DNA of 64,000 nt from Variovorax sp. 54 (GTDB lineage: Bacteria > Pseudomonadota > Gammaproteobacteria > Burkholderiales > Burkholderiaceae_C). The stretch spans positions 1,550,001 to 1,614,000 of the forward strand of contig NZ_PEFF01000001.1 of NCBI RefSeq assembly GCF_002754375.1, read 5' to 3'. Positions 10,250-18,716 of the stretch are shown one piece after another. Below the pieces are notes generated by a model, which was not told the DNA's origin, searched no databases, and saw only the letters and a list, made by a program, of their open reading frames with translations. A program made the translations under genes and the position numbers. The first letter of the stretch is position 1. Every line of letters starts with the position of its first letter.

Positions 10250-11083
10250 TCAGTCGCCGCCTCCTCCGCAACCGCCACCGCATCCACCACCGCCATCGGA
10301 CGCACCACCGCCGTCGCTGGAGCCGCCGTCGCCGCTCCCGCTCGACTCGCTGCCGCCGAAGCCCCCGGCATCGCCCGAGCTTCCGCCGTCGGACGACGAA
10401 TCGCCGAAGCTCGAGCCGCAGTGCGCGTCGGAACCAATCTCGCGCTCGACGGCGCGGCAATCGGGGGTGTAGTGAAAGCCGCCTGCAATCGCGAACTTGA
10501 TGTCCAGCGCAAACAGCAGAGGCAGCCGCGCCGGCTTGCGCGGGTCGATGCTCTCTTCCTTGCAAGCCCAGTACCAAGTGCGGCGCAGGCCGTCGTTGCG
10601 CCGCGCGTCCTTGCCCAGCACCTCGGCCGGGCTGTGGTGCAGCATGCGTCCGAAGGCGGCCTGGCACCAGGTCTGGTAGCCCTGCGTGTGCAGGATGAAC
10701 TCGTGCCAGGCCGTGTCGACCACCCGCGAAGGCATCGCCACAAACTTGCGGTCGCTGCGCAGGTGCGCCATGAAGAACTGCCGCAGCCCGCGCAACACCA
10801 GCTCGGCGTCGCGTCGGCTCAGTTGCGGGTGCGCCGCGCGGAGCTTGCCGATGAGGAACGGCGGCAGCCGGGCCTCGCGGATGAACTGGCGGCGCAGGCT
10901 GAGTTCGATCTGGCTCAGGAGCACCGCGAAGCAGAGGGCCGCGAGGATCAGCAGCACCGATCCCCACCAGCCCGCCCGCACCAGAAACACCGAGGCGATG
11001 CCCGCCACGATGACGACAAGCTGCGCCCAGCCCAGCGCGGCGACGCGCCGGCGATAGTTCAGGTGCAGGAAGTCGAGATCCAC
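10250..11083 (-). CDS. Membrane protein with GRDP-like domain and Gly/Ser-rich tail
   Basis: A 277-residue protein with two hydrophobic helices (about 18-36 and 40-56) and a cytosolic domain. The domain contains VDTAWHEFILHTQGYQTWC, which resembles the Asp-x-x-Trp-His motif of 'glycine-rich domain-containing protein-like' families. The C-terminal 65 residues are almost only Gly, Ser, Asp and Cys, ending in GGGGCGGGCGGGGD. Function unknown. It begins 4 bases after murB and is probably cotranscribed with it. Confidence 0.8.
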   Translation of the reverse strand: MDLDFLHLNYRRRVAALGWAQLVVIVAGIASVFLVRAGWWGSVLLILAALCFAVLLSQIELSLRRQFIREARLPPFLIGKLRAAHPQLSRRDAELVLRGLRQFFMAHLRSDRKFVAMPSRVVDTAWHEFILHTQGYQTWCQAAFGRMLHHSPAEVLGKDARRNDGLRRTWYWACKEESIDPRKPARLPLLFALDIKFAIAGGFHYTPDCRAVEREIGSDAHCGSSFGDSSSDGGSSGDAGGFGGSESSGSGDGGSSDGGGASDGGGGCGGGCGGGGD

Positions 11084-11087
11084 GGCG

Positions 11088-12140
11088 TCAGACCACCACG
11101 GGTTCCGGCTCCAGCCGGATGCCGAAGCGCTCGTATACGCTGGTCTGGATCGCCTTGGCCAGCGTCATCACCTCGCCGCCCGTCACCGGGTTGGCCGAGC
11201 CGCCCCGGTTGACCAGCACCAGCGCCTGCCTTTCGTAGACGCCGGCGTTGCCGACCGATTTGCCCTTCCAGCCGCAGGCGTCGATGAGCCAGCCGGCCGC
11301 GAGCTTGATGCTGCCGTCGTCCATCGGGTAATGCACGATCTTGGGGTCGCGCGCGATGATGTCGGCGCACTGCTCGGGCGTCACCGTCGGGTTCTTGAAA
11401 AAGCTGCCGGCGTTGCCCAGCACGCGCCAGTCGGGCAGCTTGGCGCGGCGGATCGCGCAGATCCACTCGAAGATGTCGACCGCGCTGGGCGTGAAGTTGG
11501 CGGTTTCTTCCATCTTGCGTTCGAGGTCGAGGTAGCCGACCACCGGCTTCCACGGCTTCGGCAGCCGAAAGCGCACCCGCGTGATGACCGCGCGGCCCGC
11601 CAGGCCGAAGTCGTTCGGGCCGCTGCGCACGTGCTTGAAGACCGAATCGCGGTAGCCGAAGGCGCACTGCGCCGCATCGAGCGTGAAGGCGCGGCCGGTT
11701 TCGAGGTCGAAGGCGTCGAGCGAGTCGAAGCGGTCCTGCAGCTCGACGCCGTAGGCGCCGATGTTCTGCACGGGCGCGCCGCCCACGGTGCCTGGGATGA
11801 GCGCCAGGTTTTCGAGCCCCGGGTAGCCGCTGCGCACCATCCATTCGACGGTGTCGTGCCAGGTTTCGCCGGCGCCGGCCTCCACGATCCAGGCGCGCGG
11901 CGTCTCTTCGACCAGCCGCCGGCCTTTGATCTCGACCTTCAGCACCAGCGGCTTGACATCGCCCGTGAGCACGATGTTGCTGCCGCCGCCGAGCACGAAA
12001 CGGGGTTCGTTGCGCCAGGCGGGGTCGGCGTGCAGCGCGACCAGGTCGGCCTCGCTGGCGATGCGCGCCAGGTGCTGCGCACGCGCGACGATGCCGAAGC
12101 TGTTGTAGGGCTGCAGCGGGACATTGGACTCCACGATCAT
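11088..12140 (-). CDS. murB: UDP-N-acetylenolpyruvoylglucosamine reductase
   Basis: An FAD/NADPH enzyme of peptidoglycan precursor synthesis. The 350-residue protein begins [16 protein letters not shown], with FAD-binding LGGGSNIVL and [21 protein letters not shown]. The catalytic-Ser segment is NAGSFFKNP, and the C-terminal motif is [22 protein letters not shown], which marks the type I (E. coli-like) enzyme. The frame stays open 172 codons upstream, but ATG 12140 gives the family N-terminus. The start is only 43 bases from the divergent YajQ-family gene, so the two share a very short promoter region. Confidence 0.95.
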   Translation of the reverse strand: MIVESNVPLQPYNSFGIVARAQHLARIASEADLVALHADPAWRNEPRFVLGGGSNIVLTGDVKPLVLKVEIKGRRLVEETPRAWIVEAGAGETWHDTVEWMVRSGYPGLENLALIPGTVGGAPVQNIGAYGVELQDRFDSLDAFDLETGRAFTLDAAQCAFGYRDSVFKHVRSGPNDFGLAGRAVITRVRFRLPKPWKPVVGYLDLERKMEETANFTPSAVDIFEWICAIRRAKLPDWRVLGNAGSFFKNPTVTPEQCADIIARDPKIVHYPMDDGSIKLAAGWLIDACGWKGKSVGNAGVYERQALVLVNRGGSANPVTGGEVMTLAKAIQTSVYERFGIRLEPEPVVV

Positions 12141-12183
12141 GGGAGAATTGTCGCATTCAGTCCCCGTGCGTCCAGGAGTGCCC

Positions 12184-12669
12184 ATGCCGTCTTTCGATAC
12201 CGTCTGCGAGCCCAATCTGCCCGAAGTGAAGAATGCGGTGGAAAACACCGCCAAGGAAATCGGCACACGCTTCGATTTCAAGGGCACCGCCGCTGCCGTC
12301 GAGCTCAAGGACAAAGAGATCACGATGATCGGCGACGCCGAGTTCCAGCTCGTGCAGGTCGAAGACATTCTTCGCAGCAAGCTCACCAAGCGCAGCGTCG
12401 ACGTGCGCTTTCTCGACAAGGGCGACGTCCAGAAAATGGGCGGCGACAAGGTCAAGCAGGTCATCAAGATCAAGAACGGCATCGAGACCGAGCAGGCCAA
12501 GAAGATCACCCGCATCATCAAGGACAGCAAGCTCAAGGTGCAGGCCGCGATCCAGGGCGACGCCGTGCGCATCACCGGCGCCAAGCGCGACGACCTGCAG
12601 GCCGCCATGGCCCTCATCAAGAAGGACGTGCCCGACATGCCGGTGTCCTTCAACAACTTCCGCGACTGA
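12184..12669 (+). CDS. YajQ family nucleotide-binding protein
   Basis: A 161-residue protein of the YajQ family, some members of which bind cyclic di-GMP and act with a transcription factor. The start [19 protein letters not shown] and the end [14 protein letters not shown] match the family. ATG 12184 is preceded by CAGGAG at 5-base spacing. Two ferredoxin-like halves are expected. It lies just ahead of a retropepsin-like gene. Confidence 0.93.
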   Translation: MPSFDTVCEPNLPEVKNAVENTAKEIGTRFDFKGTAAAVELKDKEITMIGDAEFQLVQVEDILRSKLTKRSVDVRFLDKGDVQKMGGDKVKQVIKIKNGIETEQAKKITRIIKDSKLKVQAAIQGDAVRITGAKRDDLQAAMALIKKDVPDMPVSFNNFRD

Positions 12670-12676
12670 CCCGCGC

Positions 12677-13318
12677 ATGAAGGCGCTCCTCGCCGCGGTG
12701 CTGTGCTCGGCCGCGGCCATGGGAGCGCACGCCGCCGACTCGGTCACGCTGACCGGCTCCATCGGCAGCCGCGCCATCCTCATCGTGAACGGCGCGCCGC
12801 CCAAGACGGTGGCCGTCGGGGAAACCTTCCAGGGCGTCAAGCTGGTGTCGCTGCAGGCCGACCAGGCGGTGGTCGAATCGGCGGGCAAGCGTTTTTCGCT
12901 GCGCATGGATTCGCCCGTGAGCATCGGTCGCGGCGGGGTCGCCGGCAGTGGCAACCGCATCGTGCTGCCGGCCGACAGCCGGGGCCACTACATGACGCAG
13001 GGCCAGATCAACGGCCGCGCCGTCACCTTCATGCTCGACACGGGTGCGACCACCATCGCGCTGTCGGCAGTCGACGCCCAGCGCATCGGGCTCGACTACA
13101 GCAAGGGACAGCTGGTGCAGATGCGCACGGCCAACGGCAACGCCCCGGGCTACAGGCTGCGGCTGCAGAGCGTGCGCGTGGGCGACGTCGAGGTCTACGA
13201 CATCGACGCCATCGTCTCGCAACAGCCCATGCCGTACGTGCTGCTGGGCAACAGCTTTCTCAATCGCTTCTCGATGCGGCGCGACGCCGACGAGATGATT
13301 CTCGAGAAGCGGTACTGA
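12677..13318 (+). CDS. Secreted retropepsin-like aspartic protease
   Basis: A 213-residue protein with a signal peptide (about 1-19, ending AHAAD) and one clan AA aspartic protease domain. The catalytic triplet is FMLDTGATTIALS near residue 118, and the family segment VLLGNSFLNRF is near the end. A single Asp-Thr-Gly motif means it should act as a homodimer. It belongs to the bacterial TIGR02281-type family, whose substrates are unknown. It begins 7 bases after the YajQ gene without its own clear ribosome site, suggesting coupling. Confidence 0.87.
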   Translation: MKALLAAVLCSAAAMGAHAADSVTLTGSIGSRAILIVNGAPPKTVAVGETFQGVKLVSLQADQAVVESAGKRFSLRMDSPVSIGRGGVAGSGNRIVLPADSRGHYMTQGQINGRAVTFMLDTGATTIALSAVDAQRIGLDYSKGQLVQMRTANGNAPGYRLRLQSVRVGDVEVYDIDAIVSQQPMPYVLLGNSFLNRFSMRRDADEMILEKRY

Positions 13319-13337
13319 GACCGCTCCCGATCAAGCC

Positions 13338-13691
13338 TCAGGCCTGTGCGGCCGTGACGACGATCTCGATCTTGTAAGCCGCGTTGGCCATCTTGGCCTC
13401 CACAGTCGCACGCGGCGGCGTGTTGCCGGCCGGAATCCACGCGTCCCACACCTCGTTCATGGCGCCGATGTCGCCGATGTCGGCCAAAAAGATCTGCGTC
13501 ATGAGGATGCGCGACTTGTCGCTGCCGGCCTCGGCCAGCAGGCGGTCGACCATGCCGAGCACCTGGGCGGTCTGGCCACGGATGTCCTGCGTGGTGTCGT
13601 CGGGCACCTGGCCCGCGAGGTAGATGGTGCCGTTGTGCACCGCGGTCTCGGACAGACGCGGGCCAACGTGGAAGCGGGTAATGGATGCCAT
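13338..13691 (-). CDS. RidA family protein
   Basis: A 117-residue RidA/YjgF-family protein. It contains NGTIYLAGQVPDDTTQDIRGQ and the C-terminal PRATVEAKMANAAYKIEI, whose Arg is the substrate-carboxylate ligand of deaminating RidA enzymes. It probably hydrolyses reactive enamine/imine intermediates. The ATG at 13691 follows plsY by 8 bases, so the two are in one transcription unit. Confidence 0.9.
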   Translation of the reverse strand: MASITRFHVGPRLSETAVHNGTIYLAGQVPDDTTQDIRGQTAQVLGMVDRLLAEAGSDKSRILMTQIFLADIGDIGAMNEVWDAWIPAGNTPPRATVEAKMANAAYKIEIVVTAAQA

Positions 13692-13699
13692 GGTGAGGT

Positions 13700-14335
13700 T
13701 CAAGCCTTTTTCTTCGAGCCGAGTTTCGACTCCGTGCCGGCCGCGAGCCGGCGGATGTTTTCGCGGTGCCGCCAGATCAGCAGCAGACTCATGACGATGA
13801 TCGCAACGAGCACCGTGCGGTCGAGCGGCCACGCGATGTTGCCGCCGATCAGATAGTAGGCCGGCGCAAAGAACGCCGCCACCAGCGACGACAGCGACGA
13901 GTAACGAAAGAAGACCGCGATGATCAGCCAGGTCGCGCCCGTGGCGAGCCCCAGCCAGGGCGCGATGCCCACCAGCACGCCGGCCGCCGTTGCCACGCCC
14001 TTGCCGCCCTGGAAACCGAAGAACACCGGGTACAGGTGGCCCAGGAAGGCCGCCAGGCCCGCCAATGCGGCCACGCCCTCGCCCAGCCCCCACTGCGCGC
14101 CGAACTGGCGGATCAGGAACACCGGCAACCAGCCCTTTGCGGCATCGAGCAGCAAGGTGGCTAAGGCCGCGCCCTTGTTGCCCGAGCGCAGCACGTTGGT
14201 GGCGCCGGGGTTGCCGCTGCCGTAGCTGCGCGGGTCGGCCATGCCGAGCGATTTGCTCACGATGACCGCGAACGACAGCGAGCCGATCAGGTACGACACC
14301 ACGATGGCAATGATTGAGGGCAGATCGAAACTCAA
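13700..14335 (-). CDS. plsY: Glycerol-3-phosphate acyltransferase PlsY
   Basis: An inner-membrane enzyme transferring acyl from acyl-phosphate to glycerol 3-phosphate in phospholipid synthesis. It has five predicted helices and the family blocks [35 protein letters not shown] and [11 protein letters not shown] chose the TTG at 14335 ([12 protein letters not shown], 211 residues) because GGAGAC lies about 7 bases upstream and the length fits. An ATG at 14401 would add 22 unrelated polar residues. Confidence 0.92.
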   Translation of the reverse strand: MSFDLPSIIAIVVSYLIGSLSFAVIVSKSLGMADPRSYGSGNPGATNVLRSGNKGAALATLLLDAAKGWLPVFLIRQFGAQWGLGEGVAALAGLAAFLGHLYPVFFGFQGGKGVATAAGVLVGIAPWLGLATGATWLIIAVFFRYSSLSSLVAAFFAPAYYLIGGNIAWPLDRTVLVAIIVMSLLLIWRHRENIRRLAAGTESKLGSKKKA

Positions 14336-14408
14336 GGCGGGTCTCCGGGAAACGGATTGTTGTTGTGCGCCGCCGGCAGCATGCCCGGCGGGAAAAAGCA
14401 AACGCCGG

Positions 14409-14903
14409 CTATTCTGCCAGCGCGCATTGCACGGGCTGGGCGCCCAGCAGCGTCACGCACACCTGCGGATCGATGCCGATGAGGTAGCCGCGCCGACCGC
14501 CGTTGATCGCGATCTTCGGCATCTCGAGGATGGTCGATTCGATGTAGACCGGCATCTCGCGCCGCGTGCCGAACGGCGAAGTGCCGCCCACCATGTAGCC
14601 GCTGTGGCGCTGCGCCACCTCGGGCTTGCAGGGCTCGACCGACTTGGCGCCGATCTGCCGCGCGAGGTTCTTGGTCGACACCGTGCGGTTGCCGTGCATC
14701 AGCACGATCAACGGCTTGGCGTCCTGGTCCTGCATCACCAGCGTCTTGACCACGGTGAACGGGTCGAAGCCCAGCACCTGCGCGCTGTGCTGCGCGCCGC
14801 CGTGTTCCAGGTACTCGTACGGGTGCTCGGTGAAGGCCATCTTGTGCGCGCGCAGCAGCTGCGTCGCGGGCGTCTCGGAGGTGTGGGCGCTTTTCTTAGC
14901 CAT
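14409..14903 (-). CDS. ybaK: YbaK-type aminoacyl-tRNA deacylase
   Basis: A 164-residue trans-editing protein of the YbaK/ProX family that hydrolyses misacylated Cys-tRNA(Pro) or similar. Motifs are [19 protein letters not shown] with the conserved Lys of the active pocket, [31 protein letters not shown], and [15 protein letters not shown]. The start [17 protein letters not shown] matches YbaK. The following gene pair on the other strand begins about 90 bases away. Confidence 0.92.
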   Translation of the reverse strand: MAKKSAHTSETPATQLLRAHKMAFTEHPYEYLEHGGAQHSAQVLGFDPFTVVKTLVMQDQDAKPLIVLMHGNRTVSTKNLARQIGAKSVEPCKPEVAQRHSGYMVGGTSPFGTRREMPVYIESTILEMPKIAINGGRRGYLIGIDPQVCVTLLGAQPVQCALAE

Positions 14904-14991
14904 TCCTGAAGAGAAGGTCGATGCTCGGCTGAATTCTGGTGTTTCTCGATAAGCTTTGGCCGTCTTACATTGATTGAATGCAGGCCCGGAC

Positions 14992-15177
14992 ATGCAGCAT
15001 ACGCCAGCCACTCCCTCGCTTCGCCTGCCACGGCACGCCCGTGCCGTCCACGCACGGGTCCTCGCGGGCGCCGCGCTGCTCCTGCTGCAGCCGGTGCTGC
15101 TGTTCCCGGGCTTCGACCGTTCCTGGCTCGACCTGTTCGAATGGCGGCCAGACGCCTCGTTGCCGCCGTCGCCCTGA
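14992..15177 (+). CDS. Small single-helix membrane protein, unknown
   Basis: A 61-residue frame with one hydrophobic segment (ARVLAGAALLLLQPVLLFPGF). Its stop overlaps the next start as TGATG, a classical translational-coupling arrangement and the main support for it being real. No family recognised. A TTG at 14974 could add six residues. Confidence 0.5.
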   Translation: MQHTPATPSLRLPRHARAVHARVLAGAALLLLQPVLLFPGFDRSWLDLFEWRPDASLPPSP

Positions 15178-15749
15178 TGATGCCGCGCCCCGCCCTGCCG
15201 ACCGTGGTGCTTGCGGTGGCGGCGCTGCATGTCGCCGTGCTGTGGCTGCTGGCCACCGCCAGCCGGCCGCACCCGACGACGCCAGCACGCCCCGCGCAGC
15301 CGATCACCGTGACGTTTCTGGAAAGCATCGCACCGACGCGGCCTGCGACGCCGCAGGTGGCGCCTCGCGTCGCGACAACTACCGCCTCACGCCCTGCGCC
15401 ACGCCAGACAAGGGCACCCGCACCCGCGCGTGACACCCCCATCGAGGCACCGGCCGTCCCAGCCGAAGCGATCGCCCCTTCACCCGTCAGCCCACCACCA
15501 CTGCGATTGAATTCCGAAGCCATCCGCCGCGCCCTGCGCGACGAGACGCGCCAGCGTTCTTTCGCCGATCAGGCCACGCAGGATTTGCGCGGCTCCGTGC
15601 CTTCCGCCTTCGACACGCCACTGGCCGCCCGCGTCGCCGGCGCGGCGCACGGCGACTGCCTGCGGGGCCAGTTCAAAGGCAGCCAGATGGGCTTGCTGAG
15701 CCTGCCCGCGCTGGCGCTGGCCGCCGCGAAGGGCGAATGCGGCCGTTGA
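15177..15749 (+). CDS. Membrane-anchored Pro/Ala/Arg-rich protein, TonB-like architecture
   Basis: A 190-residue protein with one N-terminal helix (LPTVVLAVAALHVAVLWLLA). A Pro/Ala/Thr/Arg-rich periplasmic linker (about 25-110) follows. The compact C-terminal part begins RLNSEAIRRALRDETRQR and contains two Cys (GDCLRGQFKG, KGECGR) that could form a disulfide. The architecture is like a TonB/TolA spacer protein, but no TonB C-terminal domain is recognisable. The start overlaps the stop of the small membrane protein gene (TGATG). Confidence 0.7.
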   Translation: MMPRPALPTVVLAVAALHVAVLWLLATASRPHPTTPARPAQPITVTFLESIAPTRPATPQVAPRVATTTASRPAPRQTRAPAPARDTPIEAPAVPAEAIAPSPVSPPPLRLNSEAIRRALRDETRQRSFADQATQDLRGSVPSAFDTPLAARVAGAAHGDCLRGQFKGSQMGLLSLPALALAAAKGECGR

Positions 15750-15756
15750 GCCGGCC

Positions 15757-16818
15757 TCAGGCCGCGGGGTCGCGGATGTCCAGGCGGATCTTGTCGATCT
15801 CGGCCAGCACCTCGGCCGACAGCGTGGTGCCGTAGGCGTCCAGGTCTTCGTCGAGCTGCGCCACCGAGGTCACGCCAATGATGGTGCTCGCCACCTGCCA
15901 CTTGGTGTAGCAGAAGGCCAGCGCGAGCTGCGTGGGGCTCAGGCCGTGGTCGCGTGCAAGCTGGTTGTAGCGCTTGGCTGCGCGCAGCGCGTCGGGCTTG
16001 CCCCAGCGCTGCTTGCGCACCGACTCGTAGCTCGAGATGCGCGCGCCCTTGGGCGCGTCGGGGCCCTCGATGCCGCTCTGGTCGTACTTGCCCGTCAGCA
16101 GGCCGAAGGCCAGCGGCGAGTACGCCAGCAGCGACACGCCGAGCCGGTGCATGGTTTCGTCGAGCGCGTTCTCGTGCGCACGGCTCACCAGGTTGTAGAC
16201 GTTCTGCACCGCCACCACGCGCGGCAGCCCGTGCTGCTCGGCCAGCCGCACGAACTCGTGCACGCCGTAGGGCGTCTCGTTCGACAAACCGATGGTGCGC
16301 ACCTTGCCTGCCTTCACCAGCTTGCCCAGCGCTTCGAGCTGCTCGTGGATCGGCGTCTGCGAGGTTTCCTTCTCGGGGTTGTAGTGGATGTTGCCGAACA
16401 CCGGCACGTGGCGCTCGGGCCAGTGGATCTGGTACAGGTCGATCACGTCGGTCTGCAGGCGGCGCAGGCTGCCGTGGCACGAGGCCTCGATGTCGGCGGC
16501 CGTCATGCCCGTGCCTTCGCGCACCCACGGCATGCCGCGCGAGGGGCCGGCCACCTTGGTCGCCAGCGTGATCTTCTGGCGCGTGCCGGGGTTGGCGGCA
16601 AACCAGTTGCCGATGATGGTTTCGGTCGCGCCGCAGGTTTCCTTGCTGGCCGGCACCGCGTACATCTCGGCGGTGTCGATGAAATCGACGCCGCGTTCGA
16701 GCGAACGGCGTAGGACGGCGTGGGCGGTGGGCTCATCGACCTGCTCGCCGAAAGTCATGGTGCCGAGGCAGATCGGGGTGACGAGGAGGTCGCTCTGACC
16801 GAGTGGAATCTTTTTCAT
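15757..16818 (-). CDS. Aldo/keto reductase (Tas-like)
   Basis: A 353-residue NADPH-dependent TIM-barrel oxidoreductase. The catalytic tetrad is visible as D..Y in DTAEMYAVPA, Lys in ITLATKVAGP and His in YQIHWPERH. The inserted segments and length resemble E. coli Tas. ATG 16818 gives MKKIPLGQSDLLVTPICLG, the usual start. Substrate unknown. Confidence 0.93.
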   Translation of the reverse strand: MKKIPLGQSDLLVTPICLGTMTFGEQVDEPTAHAVLRRSLERGVDFIDTAEMYAVPASKETCGATETIIGNWFAANPGTRQKITLATKVAGPSRGMPWVREGTGMTAADIEASCHGSLRRLQTDVIDLYQIHWPERHVPVFGNIHYNPEKETSQTPIHEQLEALGKLVKAGKVRTIGLSNETPYGVHEFVRLAEQHGLPRVVAVQNVYNLVSRAHENALDETMHRLGVSLLAYSPLAFGLLTGKYDQSGIEGPDAPKGARISSYESVRKQRWGKPDALRAAKRYNQLARDHGLSPTQLALAFCYTKWQVASTIIGVTSVAQLDEDLDAYGTTLSAEVLAEIDKIRLDIRDPAA

Positions 16819-16936
16819 GCGCGGAATGCTAGCGCGCCCGCGCGGCACGCGCTGACCCGCCCCCGAGAAACCGAGCGTCGCCCTGTCCTGTGGCGGACTG
16901 CGCACGGCGTGGCCTCTCCGTATCATCGACCGCCAT

Positions 16937-17863
16937 ATGTACCAAGCCCTCCGCCCCTCGCGCAGCGAATTCGTGCCCGTGCGCAACCTGAACTACCACG
17001 TCCGCCTCTGGGGCCAACCGTCGAGCGAGCGCCCGCCGCTGGTGCTGGTGCATGGCTGGATGGACGTGGCGGCCTCCTGGCAGTTCGTGGTCGATGCGCT
17101 GAAGGACGACCGCTTCATCATCGCCCCCGACTGGCGCGGCTTCGGCCTCACCGATGGCGGCGGCGTCGACAACTACTGGCTGCCCGACTACCTGGCCGAC
17201 CTCGAATGGCTGCTCGACCACTACGCCGGCGAAGGCGACGATGCGCGCCCCGTCGACCTCGTCGGCCACAGCATGGGCGGCAACGTCGCAATGCACTATG
17301 CGGGCGTGCGCCCCGCGCGCATCCGCCGCCTCGTCAACCTCGAAGGCTTCGGCATGCCCGCGCGCCAGCCCGACGAGGCACCCGCGCGCTACGGCCAGTG
17401 GATCGACGAGCTCAAGGGCCTGCACCGCGGCGAGAAGGCGCTGGCGGGCTATTCGGCGGTGGACGGCGTGGCACGTCGCCTCATGAAGACCAACCCGCGC
17501 CTCACGCAAGACAAGGCCGACTGGCTGGCCAGCCACTGGTCGGCGCCGCAGGCCCAGGCCGACGGCAGCGCGCGCTGGCAGATCCTCGGCGAGGCGGCGC
17601 ACAAGATCATCAACGCCAACATCTTCCGCGTCGACGAGACGCTGGCGCTCTATGCCCGCATCACCGCGCCGACGCTGATGGTCGAAGCCTCGGACGACAG
17701 CCTGCACGGCTGGTGGAAGGCGCGCTACACGCTCGCCGAATTCCACGAGCGGCTGAAGTCCGTGCCCTCGGTGCGCATCGAGCAACTCGACGACGCGGGC
17801 CACATGCTGCACCACGACCAGCCGCAGCGCGTGGCGCAGCTGATCGAAGACTTCCTGGCCTAG
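16937..17863 (+). CDS. Alpha/beta hydrolase
   Basis: A 308-residue serine hydrolase. The oxyanion strand is LVLVHGWMDVAASW (residues about 35-48), the nucleophile elbow GHSMGGN is near residue 112, the acid lies in the LMVEASDDS region and the catalytic His is in DDAGHMLHHD. Substrate not evident. Its last four bases overlap the convergent racemase gene. Confidence 0.92.
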   Translation: MYQALRPSRSEFVPVRNLNYHVRLWGQPSSERPPLVLVHGWMDVAASWQFVVDALKDDRFIIAPDWRGFGLTDGGGVDNYWLPDYLADLEWLLDHYAGEGDDARPVDLVGHSMGGNVAMHYAGVRPARIRRLVNLEGFGMPARQPDEAPARYGQWIDELKGLHRGEKALAGYSAVDGVARRLMKTNPRLTQDKADWLASHWSAPQAQADGSARWQILGEAAHKIINANIFRVDETLALYARITAPTLMVEASDDSLHGWWKARYTLAEFHERLKSVPSVRIEQLDDAGHMLHHDQPQRVAQLIEDFLA

Positions 17864-18561
17864 TTTGACTTCTGCGTGGCGCGGCGCAGTGCCGCGCGCG
17901 CCAGCAGCCGCGTCGAATCGAGCGTCGGCAGCGGCGAATTCGCATCGCTCATGATCAGCGGAATCTCGGTGCAGCCGAGCACGACCGCGTCGCAGCCCTC
18001 CTCGTCCCTCAGGCGCTGCATCACGCGCTGGAAGGTCGCCACGGCCTCGGGCTTGAAGATGCCGCAGACCAGCTCGTCCATGATGATCCGGCCGATCTCG
18101 GCGCGCTCGTCGATGGTGGGGCGGACGTATTCAAGGCCCCGCGCCGAGAGCTTCTCAGGATACACCTCGCTGTCGGTCAGCCAGTGCGTGCCCGTGATGC
18201 CGATGCGACGAAAGCCCCGCCGCACGGCCTCGTCGGCCACCACTTCGGCGATGTGCAGCCAGGGCCTCGGCGAACGCGGTGCCATGTGGTCGAAGGCCTG
18301 GTGGATGGTGTTGTCGGGGCAGATCAGAAAGTCCGCGCCCGCCGCGGCGAGCTTGTGCGCGGAGCCGAGCATCAGCGCGCCCACGCCCGCCAGGTCGCCC
18401 GCGTCCAGACAGTGCGTGTACTCCGCGAGCGAGGGCGTGTGCATCGACACCTCGGGGTGCGCGTGGGGGCCGAGCAGCGCCGCGCCCTCGATGCAGATGG
18501 TCTTGTAGCAAAGGGCCGCGCCTTCGGCGGAGCAGCCGACGATTCCGATGTGCAGGGTCAT
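17860..18561 (-). CDS. Aspartate/glutamate racemase family protein
   Basis: A 233-residue PLP-independent racemase-fold protein. The two catalytic cysteines are in FLICPDNTIHQAFD and VVLGCTEIPLI, and both are present, so the protein is probably active. MTLHIGIVGCSAEG is the usual N-terminal strand. Substrate is either Asp or Glu or a related acid. It is convergent with the alpha/beta hydrolase gene. Confidence 0.93.
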   Translation of the reverse strand: MTLHIGIVGCSAEGAALCYKTICIEGAALLGPHAHPEVSMHTPSLAEYTHCLDAGDLAGVGALMLGSAHKLAAAGADFLICPDNTIHQAFDHMAPRSPRPWLHIAEVVADEAVRRGFRRIGITGTHWLTDSEVYPEKLSARGLEYVRPTIDERAEIGRIIMDELVCGIFKPEAVATFQRVMQRLRDEEGCDAVVLGCTEIPLIMSDANSPLPTLDSTRLLARAALRRATQKSN

Positions 18562-18716
18562 GCGCCGCATCCTACAAAAGCCGGCGCGGGTTATCCGGCG
18601 TGCGGATATGCAAGCGCGCAAATCTTCGTTCGCGCGGCGCGGCGTGCGTCCTAGAGTGCCCGACTCCTCGCCGTTCTCCGGAGTCGTCTCATGCGTCTTT
18701 TCTCTCGCGCGCCCTC

